From Dyadobacter sp. 676 (GTDB taxonomy: Bacteria > Bacteroidota > Bacteroidia > Cytophagales > Spirosomataceae), in the NCBI RefSeq assembly GCF_040448675.1, contig NZ_CP159289.1, positions 1,302,001 to 1,366,000 of the forward strand: DNA of 64,000 nucleotides, given 5' to 3'. Below the pieces are notes generated by a model. It did no database searches. It was given only the letters and a program-made list of their open reading frames with translations, and was not told where the DNA came from. Of this stretch, positions 17,997 to 27,617 are shown piece after piece (position 1 is the first letter of the stretch; every line of letters starts with the position of its first letter). The translations under genes and the position numbers were made by a program.

Positions 17997-18458
17997 TTAA
18001 GCACCCATTTTACTTATAAAAGTTAACGTTTTCCGGTACACGTCGCGATATGCCGTTTGCTAGATAAAAATTGCGCTTTTCCCGCTTAAATCCAAATCAA
18101 ACAGCTTATAAATACGCTGGTAACACCTGGAAGTCAGAGACCACGTGAAAAATCTCCGAAATTAAACTGTGCAAAGCCGGGTCACCGGCGTTGTTTGCAA
18201 TGAAGTATAATCTGATTTATATGAAGCTGCGCCGCACGCATCTTTTTCCTCTCGTTCAATACAATTATGTATGTTTTTTTTGTCATGGCCAATAGGGTCT
18301 TTATTTCTTTCTCAAAACGTCCGGTTCGTTATCGGGTTTAAAGTAATCCCAAATAGATCTGGAACTAAAATAATTTCGCCGAATTGTGTATTTATTTCGA
18401 CCAATACCTATATTATTGCAGACGAATGAAAATTTGATACAGTAGTTAAGGTCAGAGT

Positions 18459-19253
18459 ATGTTGTCTCCCGGCAGGTTGCGGTGTATAATTGTAGACGAT
18501 GAGGCTGATGCACGCCGATTGATTGAAAAATATGTGCAGAAGGTTCCCTTTCTTGAACTGGCAGGTTTCGCCGAAAGCGCTACCGACGCCCTTTTTCTGA
18601 TCAGGGAAATGAAACCGGACGTTATTTTCCTGGATATTGAAATGCCGGAAATGACTGGTTTTGAACTCTTAAAACTTCTTCCGGCCACCCGACCGGCCAT
18701 CGTTATGATTACCGCCGACCCCTCGTATGCATTGGAAGGCTACGAACACGAGTTAACCGACTACCTGCTCAAACCTGTATCCTTTGAAAGGTTTTTAAAG
18801 GCTGTCAATAAAGTCGACAGTGCACGTCTTCAAAAACGTTTGCCCACCACTATGGAGGCGGAACAGGTCTATTTGACGAAACCCGAAGAATGGGCGGAGC
18901 CGGTGCAGGAGGCTGAGTTTACCGGTACCCGAAACGACTTCCTTTTATTAAAAGAGAATAAGAAACTCATTAAAGTTGCACCTGGTGAAATCCATTTCAT
19001 CGAGGGCATGCGCGATTATCTGAAATTATATTGGTCTGACGGTGTTGCGGTTATCCATATGACGATGGCAAAAATCGAAGAAGCATTATCACCCAAGCAG
19101 TTTCTGAGGGTAAATCGTTCGTATATCGTCAATAAAAAAGTAATCCGGGAAATTGAAGGGAATGAGATAACTACCAATAGCGGCCGCAAAATTCCAATCG
19201 GAGTGACCTATCGTGCCAATGTGCTCGCGGCTTTACAGAAGAACAGAATCTGA
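18459..19253 (+). CDS. LytTR-type response regulator
   Basis: This 264-aa protein has a receiver (D13-D14-E15, phospho-acceptor D59 in FLDIEMPEMTGFELL, K in DYLLKPVS) and a LytTR domain at about 160-262 with the signature FLRVNRSYIVNKKVI. A linker of about 25 residues separates them. The gene starts at ATG 18459 and is followed six bases later by its LytS partner, so the order is regulator then kinase, the reverse of the other three pairs in this window. The two genes and the upstream spacer are more AT-rich than their neighbours. Confidence 0.93.
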   Translation: MLSPGRLRCIIVDDEADARRLIEKYVQKVPFLELAGFAESATDALFLIREMKPDVIFLDIEMPEMTGFELLKLLPATRPAIVMITADPSYALEGYEHELTDYLLKPVSFERFLKAVNKVDSARLQKRLPTTMEAEQVYLTKPEEWAEPVQEAEFTGTRNDFLLLKENKKLIKVAPGEIHFIEGMRDYLKLYWSDGVAVIHMTMAKIEEALSPKQFLRVNRSYIVNKKVIREIEGNEITTNSGRKIPIGVTYRANVLAALQKNRI

Positions 19254-19259
19254 GAGGTT

Positions 19260-20486
19260 ATGCGTTTCGATCCTATTTCGTCTGAGAAACGGGCAAATAT
19301 AATCAGGGTTATATGTCACGTGCTGGCCTGGATTGCGCTTTGGTGCGTGGTCCGTTATTACAGTATCCCCGCGTTTGCGAAAGACAATATCCATGTTATC
19401 GCACATGCTTCGATAGTAGTCTTTTTGCAATCGGTTTCCGTATTCTATCTGCTCGGGTACGTCATTTTTCCCCGCTTTTTGTACACCAGGAAGATAATCT
19501 TGCTTATAATCAGCTTACTTGCGATCTTTCTGCTCATTCACCTTACCAACTATCATGAGTTCAGATACCTTTCCACAATAACCAACGGGTCCGTAGAAAA
19601 CCCGTCTTATATCGACAAATTATGGGATTTTTATCAAACGGGTAACTATTTGACCAGCTGCTTCACCAATTTCGACATTGCCTATACCGATTATGCGTGG
19701 AGCTTGTACTATATCACACCGCTGCTTGCAATAAAAGTTATGCGGGACATTATTAATTCCAGGACAAAAAATATGCAACTGGAAATGGAGCGGCTCCAAC
19801 TCGAAAAAGCCAATCTGAATTTACAAACCCAAAGCCTCCAGTTACAAAAAAACAACCTGAACCTCGAACTCAGTTTTCTAAAATCCCAGATCAATCCGCA
19901 TTTCCTCTTCAACACCCTCAATGCAATTTATACCAAAACAGTCGACGTCGATGAACAAGCGGCCGACCTCGTCCTTAAACTATCCGACCTGATGCGGTAT
20001 AGCTTATATGAATCGAGCAAGGAAAGCGTGGTACTGGCAAAAGAGATCAGTTATATAGAAACGTATCTGGCCCTCGAACGTGCGCGGTTTTCCGACAAGG
20101 TCACCATTAATTATCGCCTGTCGGGCAATCCCGAGGAATATATGATCGCTCCTTTGCTGCTGGTTTCGTTTGTCGAGAACGCATTCAAACATGGCCCGGC
20201 CAAAAGCAAATACGGGTCTTATGTAAATATTTCTATCGACCTGTACGACAACACTTTGCACTTCTCCATTAAAAATAATATCCCCCAAAATACGCGTCTG
20301 CAAAAGCCGGCGGGAAAATCCGGTGAAAAGGTAGGCGGATTCGGGCTGAGCAACACGTCCAAGCGATTGCAATTGCTTTACCCGGAAAAACACAAGCTGT
20401 CGGTGCAACAAACAGAGTCGGAATTCAGCGTGGACCTGGTTCTGGAACTGGACATGTCCGGCGTTGCCAGACACGTAATATCCTGA
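19260..20486 (+). CDS. LytS-family sensor histidine kinase
   Basis: This 408-aa protein has four membrane helices (about 15-35, 50-70, 80-97, 150-165), a strong coiled coil (EMERLQLEKANLNLQTQSLQ, about 170-205) and a His_kinase domain with SQINPHFLFNTLNAIYTK. The N box is LVSFVENAFKHG and the G box reads GGFGLSNTSKRLQLLYP. It begins six bases after the LytTR gene and is translationally close to it. The predicted extracytoplasmic loop between helices 3 and 4, of about 45 residues, is the only place a ligand might be sensed. No terminator is seen in the 384 bases that follow. Confidence 0.93.
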   Translation: MRFDPISSEKRANIIRVICHVLAWIALWCVVRYYSIPAFAKDNIHVIAHASIVVFLQSVSVFYLLGYVIFPRFLYTRKIILLIISLLAIFLLIHLTNYHEFRYLSTITNGSVENPSYIDKLWDFYQTGNYLTSCFTNFDIAYTDYAWSLYYITPLLAIKVMRDIINSRTKNMQLEMERLQLEKANLNLQTQSLQLQKNNLNLELSFLKSQINPHFLFNTLNAIYTKTVDVDEQAADLVLKLSDLMRYSLYESSKESVVLAKEISYIETYLALERARFSDKVTINYRLSGNPEEYMIAPLLLVSFVENAFKHGPAKSKYGSYVNISIDLYDNTLHFSIKNNIPQNTRLQKPAGKSGEKVGGFGLSNTSKRLQLLYPEKHKLSVQQTESEFSVDLVLELDMSGVARHVIS

Positions 20487-20870
20487 ACGGCGGTCGTCCC
20501 TGTTGGCTCCGTATATATGCGAGCGTCAGGTGCTCAAAACATCCGAACACATTTCTGATCAATTACTTAACATCGACAGCATCAACACGCTGGCAACCTT
20601 ATAATACGCTGCACATGTCCCGATCTTGTCAAAAGATCTTACTAAACAATTAGTTTGCTTTTATTTTTGAGATTAACTTTTCATATTGAAACGCCTGTCT
20701 AAAACGCAGGTTCAAACACCCTCACTTTCCATTGATTTTAAACAGGTAATTTTCTGGAATCTTGAAAAGTTTCTTTTTTCTGCTCCACGGAGTTTCTTTT
20801 ATGGTTGTTTTAGTCATTGGGCCTTCCACAACAGAAAATGGAAATGATTTTTGTATTTGACCATGTCTGA
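20487..20870. other. Intergenic region before the NarL-type regulator
   Basis: No gene is visible. A small hairpin GATCTT-N5-AAGATC lies at about 20622-20638. TATTTTTG at 20662-20669 fits a -7 element, but without a -33 box and 200 bases from the next ATG. Close to the next gene the sequence is AT-rich with several TTTG runs, none correctly spaced. Confidence 0.4.
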
Positions 20871-21509
20871 ATGAAGAACATTTTAATTGTAGAAGACTAT
20901 CAGATTATCAGGCTCGCCACGAAAATACTCGTTCAGGATTTGTACAAAGATGCCGTCATTTACGAAGCAGGCTCTTTCAATTCGGCCCTGGCGGAACTGG
21001 AAGCGCGGCCGCTGGACCTCGTAATCCTCGACGTTCGGATTCCTGAGGGTCTCGGGTTCGAAATGATAGGGACCATGCGCGCCATTCAGAAGAACATTGC
21101 GATCCTGATCTTCTCTTCCGCCGAAGAACGAATCTACGGGATCCATTATCTCCGCTCGGGAGCGAACGGTTTTATATCCAAGAACTCGAATACCGAAGAA
21201 TTTCGGGCTGCCCTCGTTTCGGTGGTCGACACCGGCAGGTATGTAAGCCCCCGAATCAAGGCTGAGCTGTTGAACCAGCTCGACAAACACAACTACCGCG
21301 CCGACAATCCCCTGCTCGAACTTTCGACCCGCGAGATTACGATCATGGACCTGCTGATCGAAGGATTCTGGATCAAGGAGATAGCTTCCAAACTGGACCT
21401 GACCGAAAGCTCCGTCAGCACGTACAAGGCACGGCTATTTGAAAAGCTGCAAGTGTCCACACTCATCGAAATGTTCCAGAAAGTGAGGCATTACAAGGAT
21501 ATGGATTGA
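20871..21509 (+). CDS. NarL/LuxR-type response regulator
   Basis: This 212-aa protein has a receiver (E8-D9, phospho-acceptor D54 in ILDVRIPEG, K in FISKNSN) and a carboxy-terminal LuxR HTH (about 148-208) with LSTREITIMDLLIEGFWIKE and LTESSVSTYKARLFEKL. It has no kinase next to it; the nearest is the LytS kinase upstream, which belongs to a different output class. It is therefore an orphan regulator whose kinase must lie elsewhere, possibly a hybrid kinase such as the one at 8459-10594, though nothing here shows that. Confidence 0.93.
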   Translation: MKNILIVEDYQIIRLATKILVQDLYKDAVIYEAGSFNSALAELEARPLDLVILDVRIPEGLGFEMIGTMRAIQKNIAILIFSSAEERIYGIHYLRSGANGFISKNSNTEEFRAALVSVVDTGRYVSPRIKAELLNQLDKHNYRADNPLLELSTREITIMDLLIEGFWIKEIASKLDLTESSVSTYKARLFEKLQVSTLIEMFQKVRHYKDMD

Positions 21510-21634
21510 AGATCTTTTCCCCATTACCGCTCCACGTACCGCAACCTCCATTTCGGAAGGAATAACGGCAATGGCATTGCGCACCGGGCACAATTGTTGC
21601 CCATAGCGCTTTGAACCAAAACCCGATCGCAACT

Positions 21635-22135
21635 ATGCATAATTTCGCATTCTTTCTCTTTACGGCGCTGTCATTAGCTGCGGTGACGGCCCACGCCGGG
21701 TCTCAAAACCATCCCCGGTACACCAAGATTCCTGTTGGCTACCTGATGGTACTCCGGCAGGGTGACGACGTTTTCGCCGAAATCGAAAAAATGGCCGTGG
21801 AGCAGAAAATCCCGTCGGCTACACTCGCGGGAATGGGATTCGTAAATGCGCGGTTCGGCTTTTTCAATTTCGAAACGAAGGAATACGAGCCAAAAGAGTT
21901 CGAAGGAGTGGAACTGGCGTCCATGACCGGCTCCATTGCCTGGCAAGACGGCAAACCTTCCCTGCATTGCCACGGCGTCGCGACGGGAAAGGATTTCCGG
22001 GCGTATGGCGGCCATTTGCTGGGCGCTACCGTGAGCACGGGCTCACTGGAAATTACCGTAATCGTTCACGAAAAGCCGCTGAAACGGGTTACGGAACACC
22101 CCCTCGGCGCCAACGTGCTTCAATTGAAAGACTGA
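21635..22135 (+). CDS. Exported PPC/DUF296 domain protein
   Basis: This 166-aa protein has a signal peptide (MHNFAFFLFTALSLAAVTAHA) followed by a single PPC (DUF296) domain: YLMVLRQGDDVFAEIEKMAV, LAGMGFVNARFGFF, then SLHCHGVATGKDFRAYGGHL with the conserved HCH and GGHL metal-binding-type histidines. In plants this fold is attached to AT-hook proteins; bacterial stand-alone versions are trimers of unknown function. Export of a PPC protein is unusual because most are cytoplasmic. ATG 21635 is preferred to TTG 21611, since it starts the signal peptide directly. Confidence 0.82.
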   Translation: MHNFAFFLFTALSLAAVTAHAGSQNHPRYTKIPVGYLMVLRQGDDVFAEIEKMAVEQKIPSATLAGMGFVNARFGFFNFETKEYEPKEFEGVELASMTGSIAWQDGKPSLHCHGVATGKDFRAYGGHLLGATVSTGSLEITVIVHEKPLKRVTEHPLGANVLQLKD

Positions 22136-22167
22136 TGTGCGCCTCGGGGTGTGGGTTGATGAAGTGC

Positions 22168-22635
22168 TTAATGCACGGCAAACTGGCCGGGCTCATAGCT
22201 CCCTGCTTCGGTGCGGAATGCAATATTGAAGCGGTTGTAGGAATTGATCGTCGTGATCGCCAGAGTCAGATCGATGATTTCCTCCTCAGAAAAATGCGCG
22301 CTGACCGCTTCGAATATTTCATCGGACACTTCGTGGCCTTCGAGAACCGTGACGGCTTCGGCATAGGCGAGCGCGGCTCGCTCACGTTCGGAGTAAAACG
22401 GAGCTTCACGCCAGGCATTCAGAAGATATAACCGCTGCTCGGTCTCGCCTTCCGCCCGCAGGTCTTTCGAATGCATATCCAGGCAGAACGCGCAACCGTT
22501 AATCTGCGATACCCTGAAATAGATGAGGTTCAACAAACGCCTCTCGATCGGCGATTTGGCCAGGTAACCACCGAGCGCGTACATGGCTTTCAATGCTTTC
22601 TGTCCTTTTTCCTGAAAATTGATTCTTTGTGTCAT
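22168..22635 (-). CDS. AhpD-like carboxymuconolactone decarboxylase family protein
   Basis: This 155-aa protein has the AhpD/CMD core with GCAFCLDMHSKDLR, containing the redox pair C48-x2-C51 and H55, and the helix SERERAALAYAEAV. Family members act as alkylhydroperoxidase-type disulfide reductases, with a general role in peroxide defence; this branch has no assigned substrate. Length is normal. It is convergent with the PPC gene (32 bases between stops) and divergent from the Oar-like receptor, with a 236-base upstream spacer shared with that gene. Confidence 0.87.
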   Translation of the reverse strand: MTQRINFQEKGQKALKAMYALGGYLAKSPIERRLLNLIYFRVSQINGCAFCLDMHSKDLRAEGETEQRLYLLNAWREAPFYSERERAALAYAEAVTVLEGHEVSDEIFEAVSAHFSEEEIIDLTLAITTINSYNRFNIAFRTEAGSYEPGQFAVH

Positions 22636-22871
22636 GGGATTTTGAATGATTGAATGATCCGCCGTGAAACGGGGAATGAGTGAACGGATTCATATCAATG
22701 ACGAGTGGCTTTTTCGGGATTGGACAGTGTCGACAAAAAAAATTCAGTTTTTTAAAGTGCGCCTGGGATAAAATCGGTTGTTACCTTGACTTTACAATAA
22801 CATAACATTTCAATAACATTCCGGATAAGCAGATACTCTTCTTTTGCGGCAAATTTTGTTTAACCAATAAC

Positions 22872-25800
22872 ATGCCCATGCATAAGAGATTTTTACTTCC
22901 TATTATCCTGACATTGCTCTGCTGCTTCGGCAACATCGCGGTACTCAGGGCACAAACCACGCAGGCATCGATCTCCGGTACGGTCACCGACGATCAAAAC
23001 GCCGGATTGGCCGGCGCGACCGTCCAGGTGAAAAACGAATCGACAGGCTTCACGACAGGAACCGTTACCAACGCCAAAGGTGAATATGCTTTCAAAGAAC
23101 TTCCGTTGGGCGGCCCGTACACCGTAACGGCAACCTATGTTGGCTTTGGCGAGCAGAAACTGACCGGTTATATCCTCCACCAGGGCGACGCGATAAAGGT
23201 TAAAATGAGTATGAAAGAAGCGGGTCAGACGCTCGAAGTGGTGAGCGTGGTAGCTTCCGGGATCAAGAACAAGATCGAAAACCTGGGTGCTTCTACGGCC
23301 ATTTCTGCCAGGGATATTACCAGGTTGCCGGTAAATGGCCGGAACTTTACCTCGCTGATGGATTTATCGCCATTGAGCCGCGGAGGTAACATCGCCGGCC
23401 AGCTGGGTTCTTCGACTAACTATACCATCGACGGCATGAACGCGAAAAATCCGACTTCCGCCGGCTCTACCACCAGCCGGAGCGGCGCCCCATATTCGAT
23501 CTCGATCGAAGCGGTACGCGAGTTCCAGGTGGTTACCAACCAGTACGATGTAACCTACGGCCGGAGCGGCGGCGGTACGATCAGCGCGGTCACCAAATCG
23601 GGCACCAACCAGCTGAGCGGCAGCGCATTCAACTACACCCGCGCCGACTGGCTATCGAGCCCCTACGACATCCGCGGCAACAAGCAGAACAACAAGTTCT
23701 CCACCAACCAGTTCGGTTTCTCCCTTGGCGGACCGATCCTGAAAGACAAGTTGCATTTCTTCGTGGCCTGGGACCATCAGCAGGACAGCCGCCCATTGAT
23801 CATTGCCGATATTCTCAGTCCCGTCGACGAAAACCGCTTCAATGTAACCCGTGCTACACTCGACCAGTTCGTGAGCATCGCCCGCAGCAAATACGGTGTT
23901 TCCAACGACCCGCAGTTTGGTTCATTTGACAAAAAACGCGGTTCCGACGCCGTATTTGCCCGTATTGACTGGCAGTTGAACAACAGGAACCTTTTGACGA
24001 TCCGTGACAACTACACCAACGATCGTAACAAACTCGGCCTGGCCGATAACACCACGATCAACATTTACGAATCGTACGGTAACGATTTCAACCAGGACAA
24101 CAGCCTGCTCGCATCGCTCCGCTCCACACTTAGCCCGAAGGTGACTAATGAGCTGAAAGTGCAGCATTTGTTTACAAAACAAAGAAGTGTCCCCGGCGAC
24201 CAGCTTCCATCGGCCAACATCCCCAGGGCGATCGTGGAGAATATCAACTCGGTCCTAAGCGACGGATCTTCGCGTTCGACCAATATCCAGATGGGCGGGC
24301 ACCGTTTCGCGCAGGAGCGCTTCACCAACAATGTGGTCCAGCTGGTGGATAACCTGTATTACAACACCGATAAAGTAGAATACACATTCGGTGCGGATAT
24401 CATGATGACACGCTCGCATTCCACTTATGGTTCCGAGGTGAACGGCCGTTTCCATTACACGGTGGATGCCGCTGCGGGCAAAACGGCCCTCGACCAGTTC
24501 CAGGACCTGAAACCTTACCGCTATTACCGTGAAGTGCCGTTGATGGACGACTGGTCGGTAAAAGGGACCATCTGGAATGCAGGCATTTACGGGCAATTGA
24601 AAACTACGCTGGCAACAGGCCTCGATGTGGTTGCCGGGCTCCGCCTCGACTATGCGCATTACCCCGGCTCGCCGTTGAACCAGACGTTGTACGACGCATT
24701 GAAAATCCGTACCGACAACAAAATCAAGTCGTTCGTGGTGCAGCCGCGCGTACAGTTCACCTGGGATGTTAACGACAGGCATACCGATATTTTCCGTATC
24801 GGCGGCGGCGTGTTCGCATCGGACATCAATAACTATGTGGTAATCAACAACCTTACATTCGACGGAAAACACCTGGCGACAGTCGACGTGCGCAGCCCGA
24901 ACATCCCGACGCCGGATTTCGCCGCTTACCGCGCCAATTACAACAGCATTCCTACATTGGCCCAGTTCCAGTTGCCGACAATCAATACCAACGGCTCCGA
25001 TGCCCGCGTACCTATCATGTACAAGGCCAACGTATCCTACAATAAATACCTGACCGACAAGCTGAAAGTAGGAATTGCCGGATATATGACCCTCGGCCGC
25101 AACAATTATATGTACGTGGATAGAAACATGGTGGACGAACCATTCTTCCGTCTGGCCAACGAAGGTAACCGCGGGGTATTCGTACCCGGTGGCACCGAAA
25201 TGCCGGCGAATGGCGCGGGCGACTGGCTGAAAGGACGTAAATCCACCCAATTCGGTCGCGTGCTGGAACTGAACAGTGAGGGAAAAGTCAATTCATTTTC
25301 TTTTGTAGCCGACGTGAAATATCAATATTTCCGCGACGGGGAGATCACTTTGAGCTACACCTATAACGATGTTAAAGACAACACGTCTTTCAATGGAAAC
25401 GTAGCGAACAGCGCGACGCTTTCGCTACCGGTTCGTGACGACCCCCGCGATTTGAGCCGGATGTCGTACTCCGACAACCAGTTCCGTCACAAAATCGTAT
25501 TCTATGGCTCGCTGCCCAGCTTTTGGGGAATCAATGTGGGGGTTCGTTACTCTGGGGTCGGCGGCACGCGCTATACCCTGTTGTCGGGCGGTAACACCAA
25601 CGGCGACTTCGTCGCGGGCCAGAACGACCTTGCATTCGTTTTCGACAGAAACGACCCGAACGTACCTGAAAACGTGCGTACAGGTCTTCAGGCCATCCTC
25701 GATAACCCGAATGCCAGCCAGAGCATCAAGGATTATATCATCAAAAACTCAGGCAAAATCGCCGAGAGGAACGGTGGTATCAATGGCTTCTACGGCGTAT

Positions 25801-26090
25801 TCGATGTTCGCGCATCGAAGCGTTTCAAAATCGCCGGAACCCACGCTATCGAAGTATCTGCCGATGTTTTCAACTTTGCCAACTTCCTCAATAAGGAATG
25901 GGGCCGCAACAAGTCGCTCGGTACGCAGGCGCTTTACGCCCTCGGTATTCCGGCCGCGAACGGTAAACCAGCGGTACCAGCATTCAACCAGAAGGAAAAC
26001 CAGTTTGTATACCGCGTGAACACTGCGGGTATAGTTACGCCATCGGGTAATCCTTACCAGGTGCAGATCGGCTTGCGTTATAGTTTCTAA
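22872..26090 (+). CDS. Oar-like TonB-dependent receptor
   Basis: This 1072-aa outer-membrane protein has a signal peptide (to about residue 28, ...AVLRAQ), a carboxypeptidase-regulatory-like domain (ISGTVTDDQNAGLAGATVQV), a plug with RLPVNGRNFTSLMDLSPLSR and YTIDGMNAKNP, and a large barrel ending QIGLRYSF. The NGRNF plug and YGRSGGG segments are typical of the Oar family, named after a Myxococcus adhesion and development protein. Cargo is unknown; some Oar proteins export or import proteins through TonB power. ATG 22872 is used; ATG 22878 would drop two residues. A strong terminator follows at once. Confidence 0.92.
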   Translation: MPMHKRFLLPIILTLLCCFGNIAVLRAQTTQASISGTVTDDQNAGLAGATVQVKNESTGFTTGTVTNAKGEYAFKELPLGGPYTVTATYVGFGEQKLTGYILHQGDAIKVKMSMKEAGQTLEVVSVVASGIKNKIENLGASTAISARDITRLPVNGRNFTSLMDLSPLSRGGNIAGQLGSSTNYTIDGMNAKNPTSAGSTTSRSGAPYSISIEAVREFQVVTNQYDVTYGRSGGGTISAVTKSGTNQLSGSAFNYTRADWLSSPYDIRGNKQNNKFSTNQFGFSLGGPILKDKLHFFVAWDHQQDSRPLIIADILSPVDENRFNVTRATLDQFVSIARSKYGVSNDPQFGSFDKKRGSDAVFARIDWQLNNRNLLTIRDNYTNDRNKLGLADNTTINIYESYGNDFNQDNSLLASLRSTLSPKVTNELKVQHLFTKQRSVPGDQLPSANIPRAIVENINSVLSDGSSRSTNIQMGGHRFAQERFTNNVVQLVDNLYYNTDKVEYTFGADIMMTRSHSTYGSEVNGRFHYTVDAAAGKTALDQFQDLKPYRYYREVPLMDDWSVKGTIWNAGIYGQLKTTLATGLDVVAGLRLDYAHYPGSPLNQTLYDALKIRTDNKIKSFVVQPRVQFTWDVNDRHTDIFRIGGGVFASDINNYVVINNLTFDGKHLATVDVRSPNIPTPDFAAYRANYNSIPTLAQFQLPTINTNGSDARVPIMYKANVSYNKYLTDKLKVGIAGYMTLGRNNYMYVDRNMVDEPFFRLANEGNRGVFVPGGTEMPANGAGDWLKGRKSTQFGRVLELNSEGKVNSFSFVADVKYQYFRDGEITLSYTYNDVKDNTSFNGNVANSATLSLPVRDDPRDLSRMSYSDNQFRHKIVFYGSLPSFWGINVGVRYSGVGGTRYTLLSGGNTNGDFVAGQNDLAFVFDRNDPNVPENVRTGLQAILDNPNASQSIKDYIIKNSGKIAERNGGINGFYGVFDVRASKRFKIAGTHAIEVSADVFNFANFLNKEWGRNKSLGTQALYALGIPAANGKPAVPAFNQKENQFVYRVNTAGIVTPSGNPYQVQIGLRYSF

Positions 26091-26115
26091 AACGCCCCGG
26101 TTGATACAATGCCAG

Positions 26116-26149
26116 GTCCCGGCCGCGCGAGCAGCCGGGACTTTTTTTA
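26116..26149 (+). terminator. Intrinsic terminator after the Oar-like receptor
   Basis: GTCCCGGC (26116-26123) pairs perfectly with GCCGGGAC (26134-26141) and is followed by seven T residues and a T-rich tail. It begins 25 bases after the receptor stop. Confidence 0.9.
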
Positions 26150-26449
26150 TTTTTCTCCTTTTTTATCCAATCCCCGGCCCATTGCAAAAGACATTCCCTC
26201 CTGTGGTGAGATTGGCTGGCTTATGTCTCTAAAATCAAATTTCCTGCAACGCATCGACACATTTCTGCGAAATGATCGTTAACGAGGGGACAGGCTACAC
26301 CAATTTTCGGCCGGTTTAACCCCTGGTTTCGGCAGTTCATCACATTGGCGTTCCGTATGTTTAATTTCTGACATTATTTTAGAACATGTTTCATCCCAGC
26401 GGAGCGTATACAGGGAATGCGTTTTCGGGAACATCAAGATCAATTAGCC
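26150..26449. other. Intergenic region
   Basis: About 300 bases with no gene that I can see. The last 70 bases are AT-rich around 26360-26385 (TTTAATTTCTGACATTATTTTAG), which could hold a promoter for the truncated methyltransferase gene, but no consensus element is present. Confidence 0.4.
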
Positions 26450-26890
26450 ATGAATACTATCGAAATCGAACAAGAGCAGGAAATCACTCCTGTGAACATT
26501 ATCCGGATCGGAACAGGGTTCTGGTCTGCCAAGCCATTAATGACCGCGATCAGGCTGGGCCTGTTTACCGAACTGGCGGAGGGGCCGCTGTTTGTCTCGG
26601 AAATCAGGCAAAAACTCGGCCTGCACAGCGGAACCTCCCTGGAATTTCTCGATGCACTGGTATCGTGGGGCATTATCAGGCGCCAGGGCAAAGGCTTCAC
26701 CGCCATTTACCGCAATTCCCCCGAGGCCGACACCTTCCTGAACCGGAAAAAACCGGATTACCTGGGCGATTTGCTCGAAATGTTGCACGACAAGAAATTG
26801 CCGCTGGCACATAGCCTCAAAGAAGTTGTAAGCATAGCAAGCAGCCAAAACCGGTGGGACTTGAACCGGCTTTCGACAATGGTGGCGTAG
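26450..26890 (+). pseudogene. O-methyltransferase dimerisation domain, truncated
   Basis: From ATG 26450 the protein shows the amino-terminal winged-helix dimerisation domain of acetylserotonin-type O-methyltransferases: ATRL-like PLMTAIRLGLFTELAEGPL, then VSEIRQKLGLHSGTSLEFLD and LVSWGIIRRQGKGF. Such enzymes have about 340 aa, yet this one stops after 146 aa. The last 20 residues (SSQNRWDLNRLSTMVA) do not fit the family and the sequence beyond carries no SAM-binding domain. The catalytic half is therefore lost, so this is a remnant, not a working enzyme, unless the short product is a regulator. Confidence 0.7.
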
Positions 26891-27083
26891 GGAACATCAT
26901 CGAGGGGATGGCAATAACCCTCCCCTTTTCTTAACTTCTTACTTCTCCCGCACCTCTGCGCATTCCTGAAATTCTCCTCCCGACGTTCCGCCCCGAACGG
27001 CTCGCAGCGACGAGCCGCCCGCAGCCGGAACAGACGATCGGAAGCGCATCTTATCACTTCAAATCTGCCCGTGGTCAATCCGA

Positions 27084-27115
27084 TTTGCCATCCCCCCGGC
27101 CCTATTCTACATTTG
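27084..27115 (+). promoter_or_regulatory. Promoter of the IorAB-type operon
   Basis: TTTG at 27084-27087 and TACATTTG at 27108-27115 are separated by 20 bases. This is a full match to the Bacteroidota primary sigma factor consensus TTTG-N19/20-TAnnTTTG. The start point would be near 27120, giving a leader of about 27 bases before ATG 27147. Confidence 0.75.
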
Positions 27116-27146
27116 AAGTATTCAAAAACTTCAATCCAACCTGCCT

Positions 27147-27608
27147 ATGCCTTCCTACACGCTTTCTGTAAACGGCAGACAGTATACCGTCGAAGCCGAC
27201 GAGCAAATGCCGTTGCTTTGGACGATCCGCGACCTGATTGGCCTCACCGGCACGAAATATGGCTGCGGGATTGCACAGTGCGGGGCCTGTACAGTACATC
27301 TGGGCGGCGCGCCGGTCCGGTCTTGCTCTTTCCCGGTTTCTGCGGTGGGTGAGCAGCCGGTTTTAACGATCGAGGGGCTTTCCGACGACAATTCGCATCC
27401 GGTACAAAAAGCGTGGATCGCGGAGCAGGTGCCGCAATGCGGCTATTGTCAGAGCGGACAAATTATGTCGGCTGTGGCATTACTGGCCGGAAACCCGAAC
27501 CCCGACGACGACGCTATTAACGCGGCCATGAGCGGCAATATTTGTCGGTGCGGCACGTATCCCCGCATTCGCAAGGCGATTAAAACGGCTGCCGGCTACA
27601 CCCGTTAA
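27147..27608 (+). CDS. (2Fe-2S)-binding small subunit of an IorA-type molybdenum hydroxylase
   Basis: This 153-aa protein has a plant-type ferredoxin fold with [16 protein letters not shown] and a later C in VRSCSFPV for the first 2Fe-2S cluster, then [10 protein letters not shown] and [11 protein letters not shown] for the second. It matches the small subunit of isoquinoline 1-oxidoreductase-like and aldehyde oxidoreductase-like enzymes. It passes electrons from the molybdopterin subunit encoded nine bases downstream to an outside acceptor. It has no signal peptide; it is probably exported bound to the Tat-targeted large subunit. The substrate cannot be read from sequence. Confidence 0.93.
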   Translation: MPSYTLSVNGRQYTVEADEQMPLLWTIRDLIGLTGTKYGCGIAQCGACTVHLGGAPVRSCSFPVSAVGEQPVLTIEGLSDDNSHPVQKAWIAEQVPQCGYCQSGQIMSAVALLAGNPNPDDDAINAAMSGNICRCGTYPRIRKAIKTAAGYTR

Positions 27609-27617
27609 GCATTTGCC

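Larger units (their letters stand above)
17555..18458. other. Long intergenic region (about 900 bp)
   Basis: No intact gene is visible. A minus-strand stretch at about 17642-17779 reads like a gene tail (DVRNIVRDNAYIEKRSTSAR and on to a TGA), perhaps a remnant. The region also holds the palindrome at 17770-17787 and a promoter-terminator pair at 17903-17996. The rest, 18000-18458, is AT-rich and shows only weak promoter-like sequence before the LytTR gene. Confidence 0.5.

Noticed and set aside
18301..18513. Minus-strand open frame before the LytTR gene
   Set aside because: The composition is that of AT-rich non-coding DNA and it overlaps the start of a well-supported gene.
26848..26890. tRNA-like 3' part on the minus strand (GGTTCAAGTCCCACC)
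   Set aside because: The T-loop looks right, but the T-stem does not pair beyond two bases and no anticodon arm or acceptor partner is present. It lies inside the odd tail of the truncated methyltransferase.
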